From an uncultured Dysgonomonas sp. (GTDB lineage: Bacteria > Bacteroidota > Bacteroidia > Bacteroidales > Dysgonomonadaceae): 5,121 bases of DNA. The notes under the pieces were generated by a model. That model was given only the letters and a program-made list of their open reading frames with translations, had not been told where the DNA came from and did not search any database. Location of the stretch: the NCBI GenBank assembly GCA_945292135.1, contig CALYRA010000139.1:1-5121 (forward strand). Reading direction: 5' to 3'. The position numbers were made by a program, and so were the translations under genes. Below, piece by piece: positions 1 through 5,121 of this stretch; the stretch's first letter is position 1; the number at the start of each line of letters is the position of its first letter.

Positions 1-903
1 ATGATTATAAGTGCTTAGCGCATCACGGACTTTTATTAAAATAAAATTGGCATCCGAGGGATATATTTTTATAACAAATGGAATTTTCCTCAATTCTTCT
101 TGCAAATATGAACGTCCCGCAAGTATTGTGTTTACCCATTCTTCTTTTTTTGACATTTCGTTGAGCGCTTTATCAACAAATTCCTGTGTCAAGGCATTTA
201 TATTGTAAGGGTATTTTACTTTATTGAAAAGCCCTATTATTTCGGGCGAAGCAAACGCCATTCCTAATCGAACGGCAGCTAATCCCCATGCTTTAGAAAA
301 TGTTTGTAAAATAATCAGGTTAGGAAATTCACTCAAATCATTCAAATGTGTTGCGTTTTCGGTAAAATCTATATACGCTTCGTCCAATACGACTATTCCT
401 TGAAATGAAAATAAAATGCGATTGATGTCTTCTCTTCTTAGTAAGTTACCTGTCGGATTGTTTGGCGAACAAAGGAATATTATTTTAGTATTTATATCCG
501 TGGCGCCTAACATCCGATCTATATTTATTGAGAAATCCTCATTCAGCAGTACTTTTCTGTACTCCACATTATTTATTTCGGCACATACCTCGTACATACC
601 ATAAGTGGGAGCAATAGCCACGATGTTATCTTTTGAAGGTTCGCAGAAAATACGGATAACAAGGTCAATGGGTTCATCACTTCCATTTCCTAAAAAGATT
701 TGTTCGGGTCTTACATTTTTTATCTTCGATATCTTTTCTTTCAATTTACATTGGAGAGGGTCAGGATAGCGGTTATAATTATTTCTCAAAGGATTTTCAT
801 TGGCATCAAGAAATACGGATGCTTCTCCTTTAAATTCATTGCGGGCTGATGAATATGGTTTCAAATTCCAAATATTGGGACGAACTAATGATTGTAGTTT
901 CAG
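1..903 (-). CDS. hisC: Histidinol-phosphate aminotransferase, 3' end missing, CTG start
   Basis: PLP-dependent class I/II aminotransferase that converts imidazole-acetol phosphate and glutamate to L-histidinol phosphate in the cytoplasm. Reading from 903 leftwards gives 301 uninterrupted codons that run off the window; the family is about 345 residues, so roughly the last 45 are missing. Visible motifs are RPNIWNLKPYSSAR at residues 8-21, LDANENP near 31-37, NRYPDP near 44-49, GNGSDE at 72-77, SPNNPTG at 146-152, LDEAYIDF at 173-180 (Asp174 for the PLP ring nitrogen, Tyr177), FSKAWGLAAVRLG at 202-214 (Lys204 forms the Schiff base, Arg212 contacts the PLP phosphate). The frame has stop codons TAG and TAA just upstream of codon 1 and no ATG before residue 103. 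The N-terminus aligns, from memory of Bacteroides HisC (MKxLQxLxRPNIW), with translation starting at CTG 903-901; TTG at 864-862 is the alternative. The function is certain, the start is not. Confidence 0.95.
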   Translation of the reverse strand, partial: MKLQSLVRPNIWNLKPYSSARNEFKGEASVFLDANENPLRNNYNRYPDPLQCKLKEKISKIKNVRPEQIFLGNGSDEPIDLVIRIFCEPSKDNIVAIAPTYGMYEVCAEINNVEYRKVLLNEDFSINIDRMLGATDINTKIIFLCSPNNPTGNLLRREDINRILFSFQGIVVLDEAYIDFTENATHLNDLSEFPNLIILQTFSKAWGLAAVRLGMAFASPEIIGLFNKVKYPYNINALTQEFVDKALNEMSKKEEWVNTILAGRSYLQEELRKIPFVIKIYPSDANFILIKVRDALSTYNH

Positions 904-934
904 ACTTATATTCTATATTTAGTATAATAAATAG

Positions 935-979
935 TTATCATAAATCCAACCAGGGGGTCATCACCTGTATTTATGATAA
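935..979. repeat. 11-bp perfect inverted repeat upstream of hisC
   Basis: TTATCATAAAT at 935-945 is the exact reverse complement of ATTTATGATAA at 969-979, with 23 nt between. Inside the loop CAGG (951-954) can pair with CCTG (964-967). In the hisC transcript the hairpin would end 31 nt before the CTG start. No T-run follows on the minus strand, so it does not look like an intrinsic terminator. It could be a protein-binding site, an mRNA stability element or a translation-modulating hairpin. Confidence 0.5.
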
Positions 980-992
980 AATGATAATCATT
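980..992. promoter_or_regulatory. 13-bp palindrome resembling a Fur-type operator
   Basis: AATGATAATCATT is a perfect odd palindrome. Its 11-bp core ATGATAATCAT is identical to the centre of the classical E. coli Fur box, and four of the eight outer positions also match, giving 15 of 19. It lies directly next to the inverted repeat at 935-979 and repeats the ATGATAA heptamer. In such AT-rich intergenic DNA this may be chance, and no promoter is seen with it, so the call is weak. Confidence 0.2.
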
Positions 993-1045
993 CTTACCTT
1001 GTATGGGAGTTACTTTTTTTCTAATCTTATTTAATTATTTCAAAA

Positions 1046-1214
1046 TTAATTTGACACGTTATATGTTCTTGTCTTGAACGTTATCTTAAACATGTATTTC
1101 TTATTCTTTGTTTCTATGTATATAAAGTCCGACTTATCCTCCCTTGTTCGTCAATACCAAATATAAACCTTTTCGATTATTGATAAGTTCACGTTTTTTG
1201 AATAATGAAAACAT
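1046..1214 (-). pseudogene. Possible broken small ORF, unknown product
   Basis: From ATG at 1214-1212 one frame reads MFSLFKKRELINNRKG then LYLVLTNKGG and stops at TAA. One base out of frame, and overlapping the end of the first piece, a second open stretch reads DKSDFIYIETKNKK then YMFKITFKTRTYNVSN before TAA at 1048-1046. Adding a single base near 1142 would join them into a protein of about 56 lysine-rich residues. Both halves have protein-like composition with alternating charged and hydrophobic residues, but I recognise no family, and open stretches this short also arise by chance. It lies between the GNAT gene and hisC on the same strand, so it may be remains of another accessory gene of the operon. 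Confidence 0.28.
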
Positions 1215-1239
1215 ATATAAATACTGTTCTGACGTTATA

Positions 1240-1255
1240 CTGTAAAGCTGTAAAG
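1240..1255. repeat. Tandem repeat, two copies of CTGTAAAG
   Basis: CTGTAAAG occurs twice head to tail at 1240-1247 and 1248-1255, followed by CCCC. It lies about 26 bp upstream of the possible small ORF at 1214. Two perfect 8-bp copies could be slippage or a paired binding site. Nothing else supports a function. Confidence 0.4.
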
Positions 1256-1385
1256 CCCCTTTTCAACTTCTATTTATTAATTTTATAGCTATTCTATACG
1301 AAATATGCGTAAGACTGCCTATAAAATTCTAATCCGGGATAAAATCGGTTTTGAATATTATGAATATCACGTTTGTTTTTCAAAT

Positions 1386-1829
1386 TCAGTCTTCTATATT
1401 TTTCAACATTTCATAATGGGGAATACCGACTTCAATAAACTCGTCACTTACAATATTATATCCAAATTTTTCATAGAACCCGACAGCTTCTTTACGAGCA
1501 TGTAAGTATATATATTTATAATGGTTTTTCTTCGCTACTTTCTCCGCAAATAATAAAACTCCTGCTCCTACCCCTTTTCGTTGACGAAAGGACTCAACTG
1601 CCATTTGTCGCAATTGTAACACACTGTCATTAAGGGGTGTAAGGACACAGCATCCGACAATTTTGTCATTCTTTTCATTGCAACAACATAGCAGAAAATC
1701 TTTTTTTTCTTTTTTCAAATCTTCATCCGAAAAAATTAGTCCTAATGGTTCACGCAAAATTCGATTACGAAGATTTATCATTTCTTCATGTTCGGGCGTC
1801 CCATATATTATTTCTTTTTCGTAAATCAT
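1386..1829 (-). CDS. GNAT-family N-acetyltransferase embedded in the his operon
   Basis: 147-residue protein of the Gcn5-related N-acetyltransferase fold, expected to move an acetyl group from acetyl-CoA to an amine; the substrate is unknown. Beta4 is VLQLRQMAV at 70-78, followed by the acetyl-CoA pyrophosphate loop Q83-R-K-G86-V-G88 and helix alpha3. The C-terminal half has YIYLHARKEAVGFYEKFGY at 106-124, where Tyr119 is in the place of the usual general acid. The length fits a single complete domain. Five cysteines cluster at 48-50 and 60-61 on neighbouring predicted strands, which is uncommon in this fold. The ATG overlaps the hisD stop codon (ATGA, 1826-1829), so translation is probably coupled to hisD and the start is firm. 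The position suggests co-regulation with histidine synthesis. A role in acetylating a pathway intermediate or a histidine-related amine is only a guess. Confidence 0.9.
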   Translation of the reverse strand: MIYEKEIIYGTPEHEEMINLRNRILREPLGLIFSDEDLKKEKKDFLLCCCNEKNDKIVGCCVLTPLNDSVLQLRQMAVESFRQRKGVGAGVLLFAEKVAKKNHYKYIYLHARKEAVGFYEKFGYNIVSDEFIEVGIPHYEMLKNIED

Positions 1830-3103
1830 TCTTTTAAACGTAATGTTACAGCATTTTTATGCGCATACAGTTGCTCATTTTCCGCCATAATTTCAATTGT
1901 AGTTCCTAAATTTTGAATGCCTTCTTTCGTTATTTCCTGAAATGTTATCTTTTTGATAAAGCTATCTAAATTTACGCCACTGTATGCTTTTGCATAACCG
2001 CTGGTGGGAAGGGTATGGTTGGTTCCCGATGCATAATCTCCTGCACTCTCCGGCGTATAACCACCTAAGAAAACTGAACCGGCGTTAACTATCTGCTCCG
2101 CAAGTTGCATATAATTCCTTGTGTTGATAATCAAATGTTCCGGGGCATATTCATTTGTCATTTCAATGATTTCCTCATCAGTCTTTAATAGTATCAGCTT
2201 ACTATTTTGTAATGCTTTTCCTGCTATTTCGCATCGAGGCAATTCTGATAGTTGTTTTTCTATTTCTTGTTGAACTTTCAGCAATAATGTTTCATCCGTA
2301 GTTGTCAAGATTACCTGACTATCCGCGCCATGTTCTGCCTGAGACAATAAATCCGACGCTACAAATGCTGGATTCGCAAACTTATCGGCTATGACCTGAA
2401 CTTCTGATGGTCCTGCCGGCATATCTATCGCAACTTCTTTCAGACTGACTATTTGCTTTGCAGCCATCACGTATTGATTGCCGGGACCAAATATCTTATA
2501 TACTTTCGGCACGGATTCTGTCCCATAGGTCATCGCTCCAATAGCTTGCGCTCCTCCGACTTTAAAAATCTTGTCAACTCCTGATTCTTTTGCCGCAAAA
2601 AGAATCGCCGGATTTATTTTTCCTTCTTTATCGGGCGGAGTACATAGTATTATTTCTTTGCAACCTGCTATTTTCGCCGGTACGGCAAGCATCAAAACGG
2701 TTGAAAACAAAGGGGCTGTTCCTCCCGGAATATATAGTCCTACTTTCTCTATCGCGATTGCCTTTTGCCAACAGGCGACGCCTTGCGCCGTTTCAATTTT
2801 CTTTGTCTCAAAAATCTGGCTTCGATGAAAAATTTCTATATTTCTTTTAGCCCTTCTTATAGCAGCCTTCAATTCTGATGAAACTAAAGTTTCGGAAGTA
2901 TCAATCTCATCTTTTGAAACTTGCAAGGATGTCAATACGACCTTATCAAATTTTTCCGCATATGCCTGAAGCGCCTTATCTCCATTCCGATATACATCTT
3001 GTAAGACTGAATTTACAATACTATGTAATGTCGTTGTATCGAAATGTGGACGCTCTAATATTTTATTCCATTCTTCACGAGAAGGGTATTTTACTATTTG
3101 CAT
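1826..3103 (-). CDS. hisD: Histidinol dehydrogenase
   Basis: Zinc-dependent, NAD-dependent enzyme that oxidises L-histidinol through histidinal to L-histidine, the last two steps of the pathway, acting as a cytoplasmic dimer. The 425-residue length is normal and the whole family signature is present: VGLYIPGGTAPLFSTVLM at 121-138, GGAQAIGAMTYGT at 183-195, KIFGPGNQYV at 203-212, MPAGPSEV at 228-235, LSQAEHG at 253-259, EYAPEHL at 318-324, SAGDYASGTNHTLPT at 353-367 and AHKNAVTLR at 414-422. By comparison with E. coli HisD the zinc ligands are Gln255, His258, Asp356 and His415, and the catalytic pair is Glu322-His323; all are kept. The ATG at 3103-3101 is preceded by AAAGG nine bases upstream, one of the few Shine-Dalgarno-like sites here. 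It normally follows hisG directly, but here 285 bp with a broken ORF separate them. Its stop overlaps the GNAT start. Confidence 0.98.
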   Translation of the reverse strand: MQIVKYPSREEWNKILERPHFDTTTLHSIVNSVLQDVYRNGDKALQAYAEKFDKVVLTSLQVSKDEIDTSETLVSSELKAAIRRAKRNIEIFHRSQIFETKKIETAQGVACWQKAIAIEKVGLYIPGGTAPLFSTVLMLAVPAKIAGCKEIILCTPPDKEGKINPAILFAAKESGVDKIFKVGGAQAIGAMTYGTESVPKVYKIFGPGNQYVMAAKQIVSLKEVAIDMPAGPSEVQVIADKFANPAFVASDLLSQAEHGADSQVILTTTDETLLLKVQQEIEKQLSELPRCEIAGKALQNSKLILLKTDEEIIEMTNEYAPEHLIINTRNYMQLAEQIVNAGSVFLGGYTPESAGDYASGTNHTLPTSGYAKAYSGVNLDSFIKKITFQEITKEGIQNLGTTIEIMAENEQLYAHKNAVTLRLKE

Positions 3104-3142
3104 ATTATTAGCCTTTAAATTCTTTCTTTAATAAACTATATT

Positions 3143-3392
3143 CTACAATATCTGTATATCTTTAAAACCAACTAATTCAACAAATTTATCATGATAATAT
3201 ATCCAAAATTGCTCATTAATCCTATCTACCAACAATCAATTGGTTTTTCGGTATCACCAATTTTATGAGTGCTATCTTCAAAAGGTAACCAAACTCTCAT
3301 ATATTCTATTTGACCATCCAGTGTTTTGAATATATCGGAAGCGTATTTTCGAGATAATGAATATAATATTTATCATCCGATACTTTTATCAT
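3143..3392 (-). pseudogene. Broken small ORF between hisG and hisD, two frameshifts
   Basis: An ATG at 3392-3390 overlaps the hisG stop codon as ATGA, the same join as hisD to the GNAT gene. Three open segments in successive frames give protein-like sequence. The first reads MIKVSDDKYYIHYLE. The second reads KYASDIFKTLDGQIEYMRVW, continues through LPFEDSTHKIGDTEKP and ends at IDCW. The third reads VDRINEQFWIYYHDKF, then VELVGFKDIQIL, then TAG at 3145-3143. Restoring one A in the A-run near 3345 and one G in the G-run near 3229 would join them into a protein of about 82 residues, rich in aromatic and acidic residues. I recognise no family; it has no signal peptide or membrane segment. Both lesions are one-base losses in short homopolymers, so sequencing error cannot be excluded, although all neighbouring genes read cleanly. 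More likely it is a recently inactivated accessory gene. Confidence 0.6.
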
Positions 3393-4243
3393 AGTATCAT
3401 TTTCTCAATTGGCAGCACAATGATACCTTCTGCGCCTAAAGCTTTCAATCGACTAATAACTTCCCAGAACCGCTTATCGTCAATTACTGATTGAACTGAA
3501 CACCACCCATCTGTAGCTAAAGGCGTTACTGTTGGGCTTTTCATACCCGGCAGAACGTCAATAATTTCCTGCAGTTTTTCAGAGGGTGCATTCAGCATAA
3601 TATATTTTTTATCGGACGCTGTTTGTACAGACTCAATACGAAAAATCAGATCATTTAAAATACATTGCTTTTCTTTAGATAAAGTTTTGTTAGCGATCAA
3701 TATAGCCTCTGATTGCATTACAACCTCTACTTCCTTCAAACGGTTACTCACAAGCGTACCTCCTGAACTGACAATATCAAAAATAGCATCGGCAAGTCCT
3801 ATACTTGGCGAAATTTCGACCGAACCCGTAATGACATGTATATCTGATGTTATATTTGATTTTTTAAGGAATTGCTTTAATATAAATGGATAAGACGTCG
3901 CAATTTTTTTCCCTTCAAACCAAGTGATATCTTTATAATTTTCATCTTTAGGGATTGCTAAAGATAATCGACATGAGCTGAATCCTAATCGTTTAATAAT
4001 ATCGGCATCTTCTTTTTTTTCAACAAACTCGTTTTCGCCAACTATACCGATATCAGCTACCCCGGTAGCTACTGCTTGAGGGATATCATCATCACGCAGG
4101 AATAAAACTTCGATAGGAAATCCTTTTGCGGGAATAAGCAATGTCCTTTTCTTATTATTCAACTTAATCCCGGCTTCTTGCAAAAGTTCCATCGTTTCTT
4201 CAAATAAACGGCCTTTAGATTGTACTGCAATTCTTAATGTCAT
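3389..4243 (-). CDS. hisG: ATP phosphoribosyltransferase, long form
   Basis: Catalyses the first and committed step of histidine synthesis, joining ATP and PRPP to N1-(5-phosphoribosyl)-ATP. At 284 residues it is the long, hexameric form that carries its own regulatory domain and needs no HisZ. The N-terminal two-lobed catalytic part begins LRIAVQSKGRLFEETMELL at 3-21 and contains VATGVADIGIVGENEF at 58-73. The PRPP loop is DIVSSGGTLVSNRLKEVE at 156-173. The C-terminal HisG_C (ACT-like) domain covers about 212-284, with LPGMKSPTVTPL at 231-242 and ALGAEGIIVLPIEKM at 268-282; in this family it binds histidine for feedback inhibition. The start at 4243-4241 agrees with family N-termini and has no Shine-Dalgarno site, as usual in Bacteroidetes. 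It is the first structural gene after the His-codon leader and attenuator hairpin, so it is expected to be controlled both by attenuation and by feedback. Confidence 0.98.
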   Translation of the reverse strand: MTLRIAVQSKGRLFEETMELLQEAGIKLNNKKRTLLIPAKGFPIEVLFLRDDDIPQAVATGVADIGIVGENEFVEKKEDADIIKRLGFSSCRLSLAIPKDENYKDITWFEGKKIATSYPFILKQFLKKSNITSDIHVITGSVEISPSIGLADAIFDIVSSGGTLVSNRLKEVEVVMQSEAILIANKTLSKEKQCILNDLIFRIESVQTASDKKYIMLNAPSEKLQEIIDVLPGMKSPTVTPLATDGWCSVQSVIDDKRFWEVISRLKALGAEGIIVLPIEKMIL

Positions 4244-4270
4244 AGTCTAATTTAATTTAGATTAACTGCT

Positions 4271-4305
4271 AAATAAAAAAGCTTACCATATTATGGTAAG
4301 CTTTT
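4271..4305 (-). terminator. Intrinsic terminator in the hisG leader (attenuator arm 3:4)
   Basis: AAAAGCTTACCATA and TATGGTAAGCTTTT are perfect 14-bp inverted arms (4292-4305 and 4277-4290) around one base. On the minus strand the hairpin runs into TTTTTTATTT (4280-4271), which makes a strong rho-independent terminator. It sits 33 nt before the hisG ATG and downstream of the His leader peptide, so it is best read as the attenuator's terminator. It could also stop transcripts coming from the gene at 4483-4944, which has no clear terminator of its own. Confidence 0.85.
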
Positions 4306-4383
4306 AGTGTGTAAATATTTTTTAACCGCATATCACCACTCTTTATTTACCAAATGGTCAGTAATGCTAAATGATGATGCGTT
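4271..4383 (-). promoter_or_regulatory. Histidine attenuator with alternative RNA pairings
   Basis: Three exclusive pairings can be drawn on the minus-strand RNA. 1:2: CGCAUCAUCAU (4381-4371, including all three His codons) pairs with GUGGUG plus AUGCG (4339-4334 and 4331-4327), 11 bp including G-U pairs with a 2-nt bulge at 4333-4332. 2:3: UAU and GGUUAA from the same segment (4332-4330 and 4327-4322) can pair with UUACCAUA (4299-4292), about 8 bp with bulges. 3:4: the terminator at 4305-4277. A ribosome stalled at His codons would block arm 1, freeing arm 2 to hold arm 3 and allow hisG transcription; rapid reading of His codons would favour 1:2 and termination. The 1:2 and 3:4 stems are convincing; the 2:3 antiterminator is weaker and was folded only by eye. 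Confidence 0.7.
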
Positions 4384-4394
4384 TTGTTATTCAT
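4347..4394 (-). CDS. His operon leader peptide with three His codons
   Basis: A 15-codon ORF reads MNNKTHHHLALLTIW and ends in TAA at 4349-4347. Three consecutive CAT codons (4379-4371) sit in the promoter-to-hisG leader, ahead of an intrinsic terminator, which is the defining layout of a histidine-sensing leader peptide such as E. coli HisL. The sequence itself is not related to HisL (which has seven His) apart from the His run. There is no Shine-Dalgarno site; the upstream stretch is A/T-rich, as common in Bacteroidetes. The start lies about 20 nt after the predicted transcription start. The peptide itself probably has no function; its translation is the sensor. Confidence 0.8.
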   Translation of the reverse strand: MNNKTHHHLALLTIW

Positions 4395-4420
4395 TTTTAT
4401 CAAAATACTACTTTATTACA

Positions 4421-4450
4421 CAAATATAAACATATTTTTTATAAATCAAA
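4421..4450 (-). promoter_or_regulatory. Bacteroidetes-type promoter of the his operon
   Basis: On the minus strand TTTG (4450-4447) is followed after 18 nt by TATATTTG (4428-4421). These match the Bacteroidetes primary sigma consensus, TTTG at -33 and TAnnTTTG at -7; the spacer is slightly shorter than the usual 19-21. Transcription should start near 4415, giving a leader of about 170 nt before hisG that includes the leader peptide and attenuator. Confidence 0.7.
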
Positions 4451-4482
4451 CTTTTCATTGACATTTTTTCAATCGAAATATT

Positions 4483-4944
4483 TTATCGACCTCTTTGACG
4501 ATGTCTATTATGTTTTTCTAATACTTGTTTCATGAAATCTACTTCTACAAATTGTAGCTTATACACTTTCTCGGCAGGTAAAATTTTCATGAATTTTTTA
4601 TAATATTCTTTTTGCAATTCGGCTTCTTTGATTTTTGAATCCAAGAATTTCTCTGTACAAGTTGTATATTCCGCATCCGTAATTTTGTTATTTTTTTTAC
4701 GAATTGTCTTTACCAAACGTCTATAATCTTTATTTATAGTATATTTTTTTGTTAAGAATTCGTCCAATAAAGGGATAAACGATTTAGCTTCTGAATCGGA
4801 CAGATTCAGTTTTTGAGTAAAATATATGGCTCTTTCTTTTTTTAATTTGTCAAAATCAGAACTTTGATTTCCTTTATCTTGGGCATTCAAAGAAATCAGT
4901 CCTATAAAAATAGTTGTTATTATTAATATTACTTTGGTTCTCAT
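4483..4944 (-). CDS. Small exported helical protein, Spy/CpxP-like
   Basis: 153-residue protein with an N-terminal Sec signal peptide: basic MRTK, hydrophobic core from 5 to about 19, and a likely signal peptidase I site after LNA at 19-21. The mature part is highly charged and almost entirely helix-forming. It begins a repeated-helix region with KLNLSDSEAKSFIPLLDEF at 45-63, a pattern (LxLSdxEAxxfxPLxdE) typical of Spy/CpxP-like periplasmic proteins of Bacteroidetes. It ends in a basic tail, NRHRQRGR. No catalytic motif or cysteine pair is visible; one Cys lies in the middle. In this phylum such genes often follow an ECF sigma factor and a small membrane-associated partner, suggesting a role in envelope stress or periplasmic chaperoning, but that is inference. 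It follows the upstream partial gene by 13 nt and so belongs to that operon, not to the his operon. Confidence 0.8.
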   Translation of the reverse strand: MRTKVILIITTIFIGLISLNAQDKGNQSSDFDKLKKERAIYFTQKLNLSDSEAKSFIPLLDEFLTKKYTINKDYRRLVKTIRKKNNKITDAEYTTCTEKFLDSKIKEAELQKEYYKKFMKILPAEKVYKLQFVEVDFMKQVLEKHNRHRQRGR

Positions 4945-4957
4945 TACTTAACATATT

Positions 4958-5121
4958 TTATTTTGCAGCATATATTTCATCATACATAATATCTTCATAA
5001 GTTGATGTGACGACTTCATCTTCCATCATCTGATAAAAATCGTTTTCACTTAACGATGCTGTATAATTAGCATCCGACACGATGACATTTTCATTATTTG
5101 AATTATCGGATAAAAGACCGG
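4958..5121 (-). CDS. 3' end of an unrecognised gene with acidic C-terminus
   Basis: An open frame enters from the right edge and gives 53 residues before TAA at 4960-4958. It includes GLLSDNSNNENVIVSDANYT, then ASLSENDFYQMMEDEVV, and ends TSTYEDIMYDEIYAAK. The tail is strongly acidic, rich in Asn, Asp, Glu and Tyr, and has no membrane segment. I do not recognise the family. It is only 13 nt from the start of the Spy-like exported protein on the same strand, so the two are almost surely co-transcribed. In Bacteroidetes this slot often holds a small hypothetical or anti-sigma-like protein following an ECF sigma factor; the rest of the gene would decide this. Confidence 0.7.
   Translation of the reverse strand, partial: GLLSDNSNNENVIVSDANYTASLSENDFYQMMEDEVVTSTYEDIMYDEIYAAK

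Larger units (their letters stand above)
904..1385. other. 482-bp gap between the GNAT gene and hisC
   Basis: This is an unusually long non-coding stretch for the inside of a his operon. It holds a possible broken small ORF (1046-1214), a perfect 11-bp inverted repeat (935-945 / 969-979), three copies of ATGATAA or its complement, a tandem 8-bp repeat CTGTAAAG at 1240-1255, and a 10-bp inverted repeat (1279-1288 / 1319-1328). No intact gene is visible on either strand. I see no convincing Bacteroidetes promoter. A TAATTTTG at 1048-1041 on the minus strand fits the -7 element but has no TTTG at the right distance. No terminator with a T-run is evident. Confidence 0.6.

Noticed and set aside
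11..604. Plus-strand open frames across hisC
   Set aside because: They are antisense shadows of hisC, whose catalytic motifs read cleanly on the minus strand.
896..930. E. coli-like promoter upstream of hisC on the minus strand (TTGGAT, 17-nt spacer, TATACT)
   Set aside because: The Bacteroidetes primary sigma factor does not use the -35/-10 consensus, and this DNA is so AT-rich that such matches are expected by chance.
937..966. Short ORF MTPWLDL in the hairpin upstream of hisC as a possible leader peptide
   Set aside because: It has no His codons, is only seven codons long, and no terminator with a T-run follows it.
1279..1328. 10-bp inverted repeat AATTTTATAG / CTATAAAATT as a mobile-element end
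   Set aside because: The arms are almost pure A/T, only 30 bp apart, with no transposase and no target duplication.
849..1505. Plus-strand open frames of about 60 codons in the gap before hisC and over the GNAT 3' end
   Set aside because: Composition is low-complexity AT-rich, no start signal or family motif is visible, and one overlaps the GNAT coding region.
2571..3111. Plus-strand open frames of 77-86 codons across hisD
   Set aside because: They lie opposite the fully conserved hisD reading frame and have no recognisable protein features.
4455..4475. Small hairpin ATTGA / TCAAT just after the Spy-like gene as its terminator
   Set aside because: The stem is only 5 bp of mostly A-T pairs and no T-run follows, so it is too weak to call.
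1..5121. CRISPR arrays, tRNA or rRNA genes, insertion sequences
   Set aside because: No regularly spaced repeats, cloverleaf-like sequence, rRNA motifs or transposase-like proteins were seen on either strand.

Overview
The window is an AT-rich stretch, most likely from a member of the Bacteroidales. The evidence is HisC, HisD and HisG sequences of the Bacteroides/Parabacteroides type, a promoter that fits the Bacteroidetes TTTG / TAnnTTTG consensus, almost no Shine-Dalgarno sequences, and a small exported Spy/CpxP-like protein of a kind common in that phylum. All genes I can support lie on the minus strand, so the biological order runs from right to left.

Right end (5121 to 4483): the 3' end of an unrecognised gene with an acidic C-terminus, followed 13 nt later by a 153-residue exported, helical, Spy/CpxP-like protein. 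These form the tail of a separate operon.

Histidine leader (about 4450 to 4244): a Bacteroidetes-type promoter, then a 15-codon leader peptide with three consecutive His codons, then a perfect 14-bp hairpin followed by a U-rich run just upstream of hisG. The His codons can pair with a segment downstream of the leader ORF. That segment can also pair, less well, with the 5' arm of the terminator. This is the layout of a ribosome-mediated histidine attenuator.

Histidine biosynthesis operon (4243 to 1): hisG (long form), remains of a small ORF with two frameshifts, hisD, a GNAT acetyltransferase gene that overlaps hisD by ATGA, a 482-bp gap, and hisC, cut by the left edge. HisG starts the pathway (ATP + PRPP), HisC transaminates imidazole-acetol phosphate, and HisD performs the last two oxidations to histidine. 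The other his genes, probably hisB next, would lie beyond position 1.

The usual compact hisG-hisD-hisC order is interrupted twice here. The first extra ORF begins on the hisG stop codon and is broken. The second, the GNAT gene, begins on the hisD stop codon and is intact. The gap after the GNAT gene holds another possible broken small ORF, an 11-bp inverted repeat and three copies of ATGATAA. hisC has no usable ATG and seems to start at CTG.
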